Notes: generated by a model from the letters alone, not told the origin. Shown: positions 8,871 through 17,868, counted from the stretch's first letter. The stretch is DNA of 64,000 bases from Rhizobium sp. Leaf262 (GCF_001422245.1 NZ_LMMM01000018.1:427202-491201); one strand, 5' to 3'. Translations and numbers: made by a program.

Positions 8871-9935
8871 TCACTTGGCAGTCTTGGCGTCTTCCATCAG
8901 CACGGAGCGCACATCGACGCCCTGGCCCTGATAGCGGCTAAGATTGTCTTTGGTGATGAGGGCCTGCGGCGTGGCGACAACGCGGGGCAGTTTCTGTCCG
9001 GCCACCAGACGAAGCGCTGTCTCAAGCGCAACTTCGCCGGTCAGAACCGGGAAGCTGTCAACAGTGCCTGTCAGTTCGCCCGCCTTGATGGAGGCATAAG
9101 CGTCGGAAATGCCATCCGTGCCAAACACCGCGACCTTGCCTGCAAGGCCAGCTGCCTTGACAGCTTCAACAATGCCCAGCGCCATGCCGTCATTGTTGGC
9201 GTAGAAACCAATCAGGTCAGGATGCTGGTTGAGGATGTTGGTGGCAGCATCGTAAGATGTCTGGCGGTCCCAGTTGCCGGGAACGCTGGCAACGACCTGG
9301 AACTTGTCGTTCTGAGTGATCGTGGACTTGAAGCCATCCGTGCGCTGCACGGCGGCATAAACACCGGCCTGTCCTTCGACAATGGCAACCTTGCCGCCCT
9401 GCGGACGGTTTTCGATAAACCATTTGGCCACGCGCACACCGTTATCGCGCTGGACGTTGCCGACATAATGTTCAGCCTGTGGGATCACGGCGTCGTTGAC
9501 GTTGACGACAGGAATATTGGCGGCCTTGGCCTGCTCGATAACCGGCTGAAGGTTGGCATCCGTCTGCGGCGAAACGAGCAGAACATTATAGCCCTGCGTG
9601 ATCATGCCTTCGGCAATCGTCAACTGACCCAGCTGATCGCCTTCGCTCTGCGCGGCCTGATAGGCAACGGGAACACCGACCTTCTTGCCGAAAGCTTCAT
9701 ATCCGAGACCCAGCGAGCGCCAATATTCATTGGTTAGCGTCTTGGAAACCGCACCTGCCTTGGTGCCTTCAGGCAATTTCGGGAAAGGCCCGAGCTTGGC
9801 TTCCAGCTGCGACCAGTCCATGCGATCCTTTTCCGTATCGGAATTCAGCGGCGCAAGTTCCTGCGCAAAGGCTGCGCTGAACAGGAAGCTGGCGGCAAGC
9901 CCGGCAGCAAGTGTCGTCTTCAAAAAGGTCTTCAT
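8871..9935 (-). CDS. CUT2 periplasmic sugar-binding protein (RbsB-like)
   Basis: A 354-residue exported binding protein with a Sec signal peptide (MKTFLKTTLAAGLAASFLFS, cleavage after AFA near residue 24). The mature part is a type I periplasmic binding fold: ...GDQLGQLTIAEGMITQGYNV, then NIPVVNVND and FYANNDGMALGIVEAVK. The ATG at 9935 follows GGGAGGAAACCG. It lies between the TIM-barrel gene and the ATPase of the same operon. The ligand is probably a monosaccharide or sugar alcohol, but the sequence alone does not say which. Confidence 0.92.
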   Translation of the reverse strand: MKTFLKTTLAAGLAASFLFSAAFAQELAPLNSDTEKDRMDWSQLEAKLGPFPKLPEGTKAGAVSKTLTNEYWRSLGLGYEAFGKKVGVPVAYQAAQSEGDQLGQLTIAEGMITQGYNVLLVSPQTDANLQPVIEQAKAANIPVVNVNDAVIPQAEHYVGNVQRDNGVRVAKWFIENRPQGGKVAIVEGQAGVYAAVQRTDGFKSTITQNDKFQVVASVPGNWDRQTSYDAATNILNQHPDLIGFYANNDGMALGIVEAVKAAGLAGKVAVFGTDGISDAYASIKAGELTGTVDSFPVLTGEVALETALRLVAGQKLPRVVATPQALITKDNLSRYQGQGVDVRSVLMEDAKTAK

Positions 9936-10011
9936 CGGTTTCCTCCCAGATGGAATGTGTCCGCACGCCTTCGGCATGCATTGTGACGAGGTTTTGGATT
10001 TTTTGCGCAGA

Positions 10012-10992
10012 TCAGCCGAGCATCAGTTCCTGAATGACGGCCTGCGCGGAAACGGCGTCCTGACGTTCAATCGCACCGGACAGGCGATTGTCCTGCTCGA
10101 TACGATCCACCACTTTCAACATCCGCTTGACGGTCTGAATGTTGACTTCGCATTCGTGAACCGGGTCGAGACCCGTCATGTCAGGGAATGTGTCGAAATA
10201 GATTGCGCCATCATAACCATCCTTGCGAATCTGGCGCAGAAGCTCGATCGTCTGCTGCGTGTGAACAGCACCAACCATCAGGCCGTCATCACGCTTGGCG
10301 TAACCGTCGTTCAGGTGGACGCCGAGGACGCGGCTGTAGCGGGCGATCAGGGCTGCCGCGAATGCAGGCTGCTCGTCGGCGTAGAGAACGTGGGCAAAGT
10401 CCAGCGTCACGCCAAGGTTGGGCATATCCACATCCTTGATGGCCAGAAGCGTGGTCGCGCAATCGGGCATCAAGCTATAGGAACGCGGCTCGTTCGGCTT
10501 GTATTCGATGCTGACGAGGCAATCCGGGTCGTGCGCGCAAACTTCACGAATTCCATCAATCTCGTGTTGCCACAGCGTGTGATAATCGGCCTGGAAGGCG
10601 TAGTCGAAACCATCCTGCCCCAGCCACAGCGTCATCAGGTTGCTGCCAGCAGCGCGCGCAGCGTCGATGCCCTTCTTCGTCAGATCAATCGCTTCACGCC
10701 GCACAGCCGCATCAGGATTGGTAAAAGCACCAATCTTGAAAGCCGGATTGGTGTAATAGCGCATGGCAAAGCCATTGATCGCAAGGCCTAGATCGCCGAT
10801 CTGCCGCGCAAGAAGTGCCGGATCATCGGCCACATGGTCGGGATAATTCAGATCTAGATCCGTCAGACCATCAACCTTCGCAGCACGCTTTGACATCTGC
10901 AGCATGGTCGGCTTGCCGGAAAGATCAGGCCACTCGGCAGCAGGCTTCGAGGCGAAGGAATTCAGTCGGGTGGCGAATTTCAATTGGGTCAC
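10012..10992 (-). CDS. sugar isomerase/epimerase, TIM-barrel (AP endonuclease 2 family)
   Basis: A 326-residue protein of the xylose-isomerase-like TIM-barrel fold. Probable metal ligands lie in SIEYKPNEPR (Glu), VTLDFAHVLYAD (Asp, His), VHLNDGYAKRDDG (His, Asp) and IYFDTFPDMTG. Members of this family act as L-rhamnose isomerases, tagatose/psicose epimerases or inosose enzymes; the specific reaction is not clear. It is the first gene of the CUT2 operon and lies just downstream of the operator-like element at 11024-11052, so its product probably converts the imported sugar. Confidence 0.8.
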   Translation of the reverse strand: MTQLKFATRLNSFASKPAAEWPDLSGKPTMLQMSKRAAKVDGLTDLDLNYPDHVADDPALLARQIGDLGLAINGFAMRYYTNPAFKIGAFTNPDAAVRREAIDLTKKGIDAARAAGSNLMTLWLGQDGFDYAFQADYHTLWQHEIDGIREVCAHDPDCLVSIEYKPNEPRSYSLMPDCATTLLAIKDVDMPNLGVTLDFAHVLYADEQPAFAAALIARYSRVLGVHLNDGYAKRDDGLMVGAVHTQQTIELLRQIRKDGYDGAIYFDTFPDMTGLDPVHECEVNIQTVKRMLKVVDRIEQDNRLSGAIERQDAVSAQAVIQELMLG

Positions 10993-11023
10993 TGGTCTTG
11001 CTCACTTCGGTCGTTGTTATCGT

Positions 11024-11052
11024 AACTTCACAAATTAAAACTATTTTGTAAA
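11024..11052. promoter_or_regulatory. 29-bp operator-like element, copy 1
   Basis: The half-sites AACTTCACA and TTTTGTAAA are separated by 11 nt and form an imperfect inverted repeat. The same two half-sites with the same 11-nt spacer recur at 17198-17226, and a third copy lies inverted at 17369-17397. It precedes the CUT2 operon by about 30 nt. I infer a binding site of the RpiR regulator encoded in that operon. Confidence 0.65.
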
Positions 11053-11211
11053 GCTATATATGTTGTGCATCGCATCATTTCGTTTTGGGCACGCCACTTT
11101 TCGACCCTGTTCCGCGCCATCAAGACGCGCGAAATCCAGCCGCCGGAATTCCGGCAGCCCTCAATGGCTTAGGCATGACATGCACGAGTTACGCAGCCAA
11201 ATCCGCTGGCG
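11053..11211. other. intergenic with small palindrome
   Basis: It separates the CUT1 operon end from the CUT2 operon promoter. It contains the perfect 14-bp palindrome GCCGGAATTCCGGC at 11142-11155, which could form a weak hairpin after the kinase gene. No T-tract follows, so a terminator is uncertain. Confidence 0.35.
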
Positions 11212-12144
11212 TCAGCGCGCCATCACGGCCTCGATTTCAGAAAGCATCGGCATTGCAGGCGCCGTGCCGCGCCGGGTCACGGCAATACCGGCAGTGGCGC
11301 AACCGAATCGCACCGCCTGAAGCGGCCCCGCACCACGCGAAAGCGCAGCCGCAAAACCACCCACGAAAGCATCCCCCGCGCCGGTCGTATCGACGGTCGG
11401 ACCGCAGGATACGGCGGGCACATGCGCGGATTGCCCCGGCGCATGAAACAACACGCCACGCCCGCCAAGTGTGATGATGGCCACTCCAACACCGCGAGAC
11501 AGGAAAATGTCACCAGCTCGTTCGGCATCATCAATCGTATCGATGGGAAAACCGACAAGTGCGGCAGCCTCCGTCTCGTTGGGAATGATGAAGTCGCAAA
11601 GGCTGTAAATGTCTTCCGGGAAGGCCTCTGCCGGGGCTGGATTGAAAATCGTCGTGACACCTGCACCGCGCGCGATTTCCAGCGCATAGCGCGCAGCCTC
11701 TACCGGCTGCTCCAGCTGGGTGACGAACACGGAGGATTGCGCAATGGTATCGCGCGCGGCTTCCACATCGGCAACACCAATCGTGCCCGCGGCTCCCGCA
11801 TAAACGATGATGGCGTTATCTCCGGTGCCGTCGTTGACGTAGATGAAAGCGGCACCGGTCGGCTGATCGTCCATGACCGTCAGCTTCGCCGTCACTCCAG
11901 CCTCTTCATAGGTCTTCAGCGCCAAGTCACCGAATGTGTCGCGGCCAATCTTGGAAATGAAAGACACATCAGCACCGGCCCGCGCCGCAGCAACGGCCTG
12001 ATTGGAGCCCTTGCCACCCGGACCGACAGCAAAACCGCTGCCGGTAATGGTTTCGCCCAAAGCCGGCATGCGGGGTGCGAGATAGGCGGTATCGGCAACG
12101 AAAATACCAAGAATGGAAATGCCAGATTTCATTCCAGACCTCAT
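11212..12144 (-). CDS. second PfkB-family sugar kinase (ribokinase-like)
   Basis: A 310-residue kinase with both PfkB signatures: GPGGKGSNQAVAAARAGAD near residue 45 and VDTTGAGDAFVGGFAAALS near residue 255. It is the terminal gene of the CUT1 operon. The ATG at 12144 overlaps the permease stop by 4 nt (ATGA). A second ATG at 12132 has AGG 8-10 nt upstream and is equally possible (306 residues). The much longer open frame reaching 12438 runs antisense-like through the permease gene and is not real. It probably phosphorylates the sugar delivered by the CUT1 system. Confidence 0.87.
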   Translation of the reverse strand: MRSGMKSGISILGIFVADTAYLAPRMPALGETITGSGFAVGPGGKGSNQAVAAARAGADVSFISKIGRDTFGDLALKTYEEAGVTAKLTVMDDQPTGAAFIYVNDGTGDNAIIVYAGAAGTIGVADVEAARDTIAQSSVFVTQLEQPVEAARYALEIARGAGVTTIFNPAPAEAFPEDIYSLCDFIIPNETEAAALVGFPIDTIDDAERAGDIFLSRGVGVAIITLGGRGVLFHAPGQSAHVPAVSCGPTVDTTGAGDAFVGGFAAALSRGAGPLQAVRFGCATAGIAVTRRGTAPAMPMLSEIEAVMAR

Positions 12145-13064
12145 TTTACGGCCCCTGCGGTGAGACCCTTCACAATGTAACGCTCCAGGAAGATGCCGAC
12201 CAGAACGAGCGGCATGATGGCCGCCGTCGCAATCGCCGCCATCGACCACCAGTTGATGCCCTGCGACCCGGTTTGACTGGCCACCATGACCGGCAGCGTC
12301 TTGGCGTTCGAACTCGTCAGCAGCGCGGCGAAGAAATATTCGTTCCAGCACAGAATGACCGAAAGGATGAAGGCCGCGACCATGCCGGGCAAGGCGATGG
12401 GCAGAACGATGCGCAAAAACGCGCCCCAGATCGAACAACCATCCACAAGCGCCGCCTGCTCAAGCTCCACCGGGATCGTGTCGAACTGATCGCGCATGAT
12501 CCAGATGACGATGGGCAGCACCATAAGCGTGTAGACGAGGATAAGGCCGACAAGTGTGTCGAGCAGCATCAGGTGCTTGTAGAGAACCAGAAACGGCATC
12601 GCCAAAACCACGGGCGGCAGGATGAGCTGCGACAGGAAGAAGAAAGATATGTCCTTGTTCTTCATCCAGAGAAATTTGTAGGAAAACCGGCTGAGGCCGT
12701 AGGCCGCCAGCGAGCCGATCAACACGGCCAGAAACGATGCGCCAGCGGAGGCCACGATGCTGTTGATAAAGCGGCGGATGAATTCATCACGAACCGTCGA
12801 TTGCGCAAAGATCGTATCGGGCGAGAGACCCAGTGAGCGCCAGCCCTTCCAGTCCGGGGTGAAGTCAACAAAGGGAATGAGATGCCCCTGCGTGACATTC
12901 ACTGCCGTCTTGAAGGATGTGGTGATGGTCCAGTAGATTGGAAACAGCGACACGAAAGCCCAGAACACCAAGGCAGCATAGATCAGCAGACTGCTGGTCA
13001 GAAACTGCGGGCGGCGGGACCAGAGGCTTGGTCGTGGGGTGGATGTTTCAACATGTGTTGCCAT
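12141..13064 (-). CDS. CUT1 sugar ABC transporter permease (MalG-like)
   Basis: A 307-residue inner-membrane permease with about six helices. The EAA loop is ELEQAALVDGCSIWGAFLRIVLPIALPG near residue 200. The ATG at 13064 lies 11 nt after the first permease gene and is preceded by TGAGGCTGAAG. It ends in the usual hydrophilic tail RYIVKGLTAGAVK. It works with the MalF-like permease (13076), binding protein (14287) and ATPase (16009). Confidence 0.93.
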   Translation of the reverse strand: MATHVETSTPRPSLWSRRPQFLTSSLLIYAALVFWAFVSLFPIYWTITTSFKTAVNVTQGHLIPFVDFTPDWKGWRSLGLSPDTIFAQSTVRDEFIRRFINSIVASAGASFLAVLIGSLAAYGLSRFSYKFLWMKNKDISFFFLSQLILPPVVLAMPFLVLYKHLMLLDTLVGLILVYTLMVLPIVIWIMRDQFDTIPVELEQAALVDGCSIWGAFLRIVLPIALPGMVAAFILSVILCWNEYFFAALLTSSNAKTLPVMVASQTGSQGINWWSMAAIATAAIMPLVLVGIFLERYIVKGLTAGAVK

Positions 13065-13075
13065 CGACTTCAGCC

Positions 13076-14185
13076 TCAATTGTCGCGTTGCATCCACCGG
13101 CTCGCCCCTTTGAGGATGAGCGCGACGAAAATGATGATGATGACGAGATAGAATTCCGCAAGCATGGTGCCGTAACCGACATTGGAACGGTCACGGTATT
13201 CGCGGAAGATGAAGCTGGACACCGTATCCGTCGCCCCTCCTGGCCCGCCAGCGGTCACGTTGATAACGATATCGGCCAGCTTCAGCTGAAAGATGATGCG
13301 CAGAATGATGACGGTGATACTGACCGGCAGCATCAGCGGAAAGGTGATTTCCTTGAAGCTCTGCCAGCCGGACGCACCATCCACCTTCGCCGCCTCCTTG
13401 ATTTCGGAAGGCAAAGCCTGAAGGCCCGCCAGCAGCAGGATCATCATGAAGGGAATGGACACCCAAGCATCCATGGCCATGATCGAGGTCCGCGCCAGCC
13501 ATGGCGTCGAGAAGAATGCCGGATTGTCCCAGCCCAGATGTCGCGCAAGCGTCGCCGCCGGTCCGAAACGATATTCCATCAGCGATTTGCCAATCATCCA
13601 GCTGACGGCAACGGGGCTGAGCATCAGCGGCAGCAGAAAGGCGACACGGAAGAATTTGCGCGCCTTGATCTCCGCGTTGAGCAGCATTGCCAAGCCGAAG
13701 GCGATGGCATATTGCACCAGCACCGACAGAACATAATAGACCATGTTCAGCAGCGCGTTCCAGAAATAGCGATCCGAAAACAGCGTGCGCAGATTATCCA
13801 GCCCGTTGAAACGGCGGCCCGCCACCGCACTCAGGTTCCAGTCGGTAAAGGCGATATAGAGGCCAAAGACGGTGGGAAAGACCACCATGGCGACAGTAAA
13901 GAGAACAGCAGGCAGCACGAAAGCCGCCCGCTGGCCCGCCTCCCCGCGGATCATCACCTGCGCTGCGCATAGCGCAACCGCCCAGATGATGTAGGCAAAC
14001 AGCAGCGGTCGCCAGCTGACGAAGCCAAAGGCCGAGATACCCGCAACGTCGGTTATCTGCGCGAGAAGAACGCCAAAGAGCAGCACCGTCGCGGCCACCA
14101 GCAACAGCTTTCCGCGCCGCGCGGAGCTGGGTGGAACGATGGTCCGTTCCACGGGGCTGATGGTTTGCGTGATCGTATGCGACAT
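13076..14185 (-). CDS. CUT1 sugar ABC transporter permease (MalF-like)
   Basis: A 369-residue permease. The EAA motif is EIKEAAKVDGASGWQSFKEITFPLMLP near residue 265. The N-terminal 75 residues contain two extra predicted helices (LLLVAATVLLFGVLL and LLFAYIIWAVALCAAQ) before the conserved core that starts near AAFVLPAVLFTVAMVVFP. This makes it about 70 residues longer than typical CUT1 permeases of this class. It lies 11 nt upstream of the MalG-like gene. Confidence 0.92.
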   Translation of the reverse strand: MSHTITQTISPVERTIVPPSSARRGKLLLVAATVLLFGVLLAQITDVAGISAFGFVSWRPLLFAYIIWAVALCAAQVMIRGEAGQRAAFVLPAVLFTVAMVVFPTVFGLYIAFTDWNLSAVAGRRFNGLDNLRTLFSDRYFWNALLNMVYYVLSVLVQYAIAFGLAMLLNAEIKARKFFRVAFLLPLMLSPVAVSWMIGKSLMEYRFGPAATLARHLGWDNPAFFSTPWLARTSIMAMDAWVSIPFMMILLLAGLQALPSEIKEAAKVDGASGWQSFKEITFPLMLPVSITVIILRIIFQLKLADIVINVTAGGPGGATDTVSSFIFREYRDRSNVGYGTMLAEFYLVIIIIFVALILKGASRWMQRDN

Positions 14186-14286
14186 GGGCAGACCTCTGGG
14201 CTGGTGAGCCGAATGGAAGACTTCGTGGCTCAGGCGGCGAAACCCCGCCGCCTGAACGATTGCAAACTAGAAGCCTGCACCGGGCA

Positions 14287-15948
14287 TCATGCCCCGAGCG
14301 AGGCCTTATAGAGTGCAATCTGCTTGTCGCGCCCAAGCTGATCCGTCAGCTTTTCCCACGCGGCAGCGATAGCGTCCGCTCCGGCCTGAGCGCTGGCCTG
14401 ACCGGCAAACACCTTCGCAAGCTCGTCTTCCGCGATGCTGTAATATTGGAAGATACCGGGAATACGCGGCTCGATGGCAGCATTGGGGTGGTTATAGGAG
14501 TTGGACTGAGACGCGAGGTAGTTCGAAATGAACGCCTCGTCATAACCCGCCGTCACCCATTCCTTGATGTCGAATTGGCTCTTGCGATAGCACTGGAAGC
14601 CGGAAGGGTAGGCCGCTGTCCATAGCGCGATGTCCTTGCCGCCCAGATGGGCCGCCGCACTCCATGCCGCCTTCTTCTTTTTCTCATCGCTATCGACCCG
14701 CGACATGACGTAAACGCCCCAGCCGAGATAGGCCATGTTCGGCGCATGGTTCGGGCCGCTGGCAAGCTTTTCCCATTTGCCGGTCTTTGAATTATAGACA
14801 TCGTCAGAACCCGGCAGAATATCGAAGCCGATGGTATCGCCCACAACAGAACTGTCGCTTGTGCGCGCGGCAGCCCCCACATCACCCCACCACGAGACCA
14901 TCGAGCCGGTTCCGGCCAAAAACTGCTGGAAAGCCGTGGTGCCGGGGTCGGCGTTCAACTGGTCACCCGCTTCCGATGGCAGGGCATCGATAACGTCCTG
15001 AATGGCGCGAACCCAGGCAGGGTTGTTGATGCGCGGCTTCATCGTGTCAGCGTCGAACAACCACGCCTTGTCATCCGGGTGCTTGGCATAGGCCGTGGCA
15101 CGGCTGCCGAGGAAGTAGAAGCCGAAACCGCCCCAGGCCTTTGGCGCATCGAGATAACCAATCGCATCCCCACCGGCGACCGTCTTGCCCTTGAGGAATT
15201 TGGTGACTTCCTGAACCTTCTGCCAGGTTTTCGGCACGCCCCACTCGCCCTCATGGCCCTCGTCCTTCCAGGCTTTGGCAAGGTCGGCATCGGTGAAGTA
15301 GTCGGTGCGATAATTGAAATTGTGGCAGTCACCATCGACGGACACGCGGTAGGTCTTGCCATCCCACGTCCCGACGGGTGCTTTCAGGTAGTCGACATAA
15401 TCGTCCATGTCGATCTGGGCCTTGACCCAATCTGGCATCTCGGAAGCCAGCCCCTTGCCGCAGACATCACCCTCAAACGGCGCGCCCATTTCCAGAATGT
15501 CGAAATCGACTGTTCCAGTCGCAATGGCCTGTTGCAGACGCGGATTGTAATCCGCCTGCGCCAGATCGATCCAGGTGATCTTGGCGCCGGTATATTCTTC
15601 CCATGGCTTCAGAAAGCCACGGAACAGAACGTTATGAAGATTCTGGTTGTTGAGGCCCATGAAGGACAGCTCGACGCCGGCAAATTCGCCCTGCTTGACG
15701 TTCTTCTTCGTCGCTTCCAGGCACATCTCGCCAACCTTCTGCCAATCGGCATCGGTTGGAGAGCCCTTGCCAACGCCCGGCACCTGCAAAATCTGCGTGC
15801 GCAAGGATGCGTCCTGCGCGTAAGCTGCTCCAAACGGACCCAACATACTACCTGCGGCGGCCACAGCACCAAGGCTTGCGCCCGTCTTCAAGATGGCACG
15901 GCGGCTCAAGCCGATCGCCATCATTCTCTCGAAATCACTGACTTTCAT
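14287..15948 (-). CDS. CUT1 extracellular solute-binding protein, Tat-exported
   Basis: A 553-residue periplasmic binding protein of the family 1 solute-binding fold. The N-terminus has a twin-arginine signal (LSRRAILKTG at residues 14-23) followed by a weakly hydrophobic stretch and cleavage near AYAQD. It is about 100 residues longer than most CUT1 binding proteins. Aromatic-rich segments such as WGGFGFYFLGSRATAYA suit sugar binding. It is transcribed after the ATPase gene and before the two permease genes, an order common in rhizobial CUT1 operons. Confidence 0.92.
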   Translation of the reverse strand: MKVSDFERMMAIGLSRRAILKTGASLGAVAAAGSMLGPFGAAYAQDASLRTQILQVPGVGKGSPTDADWQKVGEMCLEATKKNVKQGEFAGVELSFMGLNNQNLHNVLFRGFLKPWEEYTGAKITWIDLAQADYNPRLQQAIATGTVDFDILEMGAPFEGDVCGKGLASEMPDWVKAQIDMDDYVDYLKAPVGTWDGKTYRVSVDGDCHNFNYRTDYFTDADLAKAWKDEGHEGEWGVPKTWQKVQEVTKFLKGKTVAGGDAIGYLDAPKAWGGFGFYFLGSRATAYAKHPDDKAWLFDADTMKPRINNPAWVRAIQDVIDALPSEAGDQLNADPGTTAFQQFLAGTGSMVSWWGDVGAAARTSDSSVVGDTIGFDILPGSDDVYNSKTGKWEKLASGPNHAPNMAYLGWGVYVMSRVDSDEKKKKAAWSAAAHLGGKDIALWTAAYPSGFQCYRKSQFDIKEWVTAGYDEAFISNYLASQSNSYNHPNAAIEPRIPGIFQYYSIAEDELAKVFAGQASAQAGADAIAAAWEKLTDQLGRDKQIALYKASLGA

Positions 15949-16008
15949 GCGGTTCTCCTCCCGTTGATTAGATATCGTCGCGTTTCTCCTCGCCGCGACG
16001 AAAAGATT

Positions 16009-17070
16009 TCATTCCAGCCTCAGCCCGCTTTCCCCATCGAAAAGATGGACCAGCGCAACATTCGGCGTCATCGCAATCGTGCCGCCCGCGGGCTCTTCCA
16101 CGCGGTCACGAAACACGCCAATGATTTTCTGCTGGCCGAGCTTGGCAAAGACCTGCGTTTCAGAGCCGGTCGATTCCACCACCGTCACCTGCGCGCTGAC
16201 AGCACCGCCGAGCGTGAAATGCTCCGGCCGAATACCGTAAAATGCAGACTTGCCATCCGAGTTGGCAGGCGCGCGCGACAGCGGCAGGCGAATGCCATCA
16301 TCCGTCTCGAAATAGGGTTCAGCGACACCGCGAATATAGCCCTTGATGAGGTTCATGGATGGAGAACCGATGAAACCGGCAACGAAGGTATTTGCGGGCT
16401 TATCATACAGCGTGAGCGGCGAGCCGATCTGCTCCACGCGTCCGTCCCGCAGCACGACGATACGGTCTGCCATGGTCATGGCCTCAACCTGATCATGCGT
16501 CACATAGATCATGGTCGTCGCCAAACGACGCTGCAGTTCCTTGATCTCAGCCCGCATCTGCACGCGCAGTTTGGCATCGAGGTTGGACAGTGGCTCATCG
16601 AAGAGGAAGACTTTGGGATCGCGCACAATCGCACGTCCCATCGCCACACGCTGGCGCTGACCGCCGGAAAGCTGGCGCGGGTAGCGGGCCAGATAAGGCG
16701 TAAGGTCAAGGATTTCAGCAGCTTTATGAACGCGGGCGTCGATATCCGCCCTCGTTTCTCCACGCATTTTCAGCGCAAAGCCCATATTCTCGGCCACCGT
16801 CTTGTGCGGATAGAGCGCGTAGCTCTGGAACACCATGGCGATATCGCGATCTTTCGGAGGCAAGTCATTGACCACCTTTCCGTCGATCTGGATATCGCCA
16901 AATGTAATCGGTTCGAGCCCTGCCACCATGCGCAGCAGGGTCGATTTTCCGCAGCCGGACGGCCCCACCAGAACGACAAATTCGCCGTCGGGTATTTCAA
17001 CGGAAACGCCATGGATCACCGTCAGGCTTCCATAGGCTTTTCCGACATTGACGATGTTCATCGATGCCAA
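16009..17070 (-). CDS. CUT1 sugar ABC transporter ATPase (UgpC/MalK-like)
   Basis: A 353-residue ATPase energising the CUT1 permeases. It has Walker A GPSGCGKST (near residue 40), Q-loop VFQSYALYPH, signature LSGGQRQRVAMGRA, Walker B VFLFDEPLSNLD, H-loop VTHD, and a C-terminal regulatory domain from about residue 240 (GIRPEHFTL). I place the start at a TTG (17070). The Shine-Dalgarno GGGAGGAG lies 8 nt upstream of it, and the resulting N-terminus MASMNIVNVGKAYG matches the family pattern. The first in-frame ATG at 17061 is about 17 nt from the ribosome site. It is the first gene of the CUT1 operon. Confidence 0.92.
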   Translation of the reverse strand: MASMNIVNVGKAYGSLTVIHGVSVEIPDGEFVVLVGPSGCGKSTLLRMVAGLEPITFGDIQIDGKVVNDLPPKDRDIAMVFQSYALYPHKTVAENMGFALKMRGETRADIDARVHKAAEILDLTPYLARYPRQLSGGQRQRVAMGRAIVRDPKVFLFDEPLSNLDAKLRVQMRAEIKELQRRLATTMIYVTHDQVEAMTMADRIVVLRDGRVEQIGSPLTLYDKPANTFVAGFIGSPSMNLIKGYIRGVAEPYFETDDGIRLPLSRAPANSDGKSAFYGIRPEHFTLGGAVSAQVTVVESTGSETQVFAKLGQQKIIGVFRDRVEEPAGGTIAMTPNVALVHLFDGESGLRLE

Positions 17071-17197
17071 AAGCTGCTCTCCTCCCACGGCGTCGCACTC
17101 CCCGCGACAGTGCGCCTCCCTGTAAATGAGCGAGTACAGCCCGCCAGCCGCACTCGCCATCATCATGTTACCCTTGGGAGGACACATCCGTTAAATG

Positions 17198-17226
17198 AAC
17201 TTCACACATATTTGTATTTTTGTAAA
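17198..17226. promoter_or_regulatory. 29-bp operator-like element, copy 2
   Basis: AACTTCACA, 11 nt, then TTTTGTAAA: both half-sites identical to copy 1 at 11024-11052. It lies about 130 nt upstream of the CUT1 operon start, in an AT-rich divergent promoter region. Confidence 0.65.
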
Positions 17227-17368
17227 TTAGACTTTTGCTAACTTTTTGAGAATTCTTTAAATTAGCTTGCGACTAGAGGTTTTGCCAGAGAATAAACGGG
17301 AAATCCTGCTCTTGCAGCGCGATATTGCCACTCTTGCTTACACATCTTGACCCAAAACAATTGTAGAC

Positions 17369-17397
17369 ATTACAAATATGATATAACTCGTGAAGAA
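17369..17397. promoter_or_regulatory. 29-bp operator-like element, copy 3 (inverted)
   Basis: On the minus strand it reads TTCTTCACG, 11 nt, then ATTTGTAAT, which matches the half-sites and spacing of copies 1 and 2 with a few changes. It ends 30 nt upstream of the RbsD-like gene, which reads on the plus strand. Together with copy 2 it brackets the divergent promoter region 17227-17368. Confidence 0.55.
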
Positions 17398-17427
17398 TAA
17401 GTCTGCAGTTCCTGGGAGGAAAAAGCC

Positions 17428-17868
17428 GTGCTCAAAGGGATCGACCCCATTATCAACGCGGAACTGATTCATGCCCTGATGTTGATGGGACATGGCGATC
17501 AGTTGGTTTTATGCGATATCAATCATCCTGCACAAACCATCGCGCGTCAAACGACTTATGGCCGCCTGATCGATGTTTCCGGCTGCGGCCTGGAGCGCGC
17601 CGCAGAAGCCATTTTAAAGCTTTTCCCGCTGGACACATTCGTCGATGCACCAGTCAAACGCATGCAGGTTGTCGGCGACCCTGACGGCCAGGTTCCGATA
17701 TTCGCAGTCATGCAGGCAGTCATCGACCGTTCCGCGGGCCACCCCGTTTCGGTGGAGCCGCTGGAGCGCTTCGCGTTCTACCAAGCTGCAAAAGCCTCGT
17801 TTGCCATCGTACGCACTTCCGATCCGGGACCCTATGGCTGCTTCATTTTCAGTAAAGGGATCGTTTGA
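17428..17868 (+). CDS. RbsD/FucU-family sugar mutarotase
   Basis: A 146-residue cytosolic protein of the RbsD/FucU fold. The family signature is HALMLMGHGDQLVLCD (residues 13-28), with the catalytic histidine in GHGD. The C-terminus FAIVRTSDPGPYGCFIFSKG is typical. It converts anomers of an imported sugar so that kinases or isomerases can use them. The start is GTG, 8 nt after the strong site GGGAGGA. It diverges from the CUT1 operon and carries its own operator-like copy, so it is probably part of the same regulon. Confidence 0.88.
   Translation: MLKGIDPIINAELIHALMLMGHGDQLVLCDINHPAQTIARQTTYGRLIDVSGCGLERAAEAILKLFPLDTFVDAPVKRMQVVGDPDGQVPIFAVMQAVIDRSAGHPVSVEPLERFAFYQAAKASFAIVRTSDPGPYGCFIFSKGIV

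Noticed and set aside
12145-12438. N-terminal extension of the second PfkB kinase
   Set aside because: The added residues are a different frame of the permease gene and not kinase-like.
15079-17241. 720-codon plus-strand frame
   Set aside because: It runs antisense through the binding protein and ATPase genes of the CUT1 operon; the length is a by-product of GC-rich codon use.
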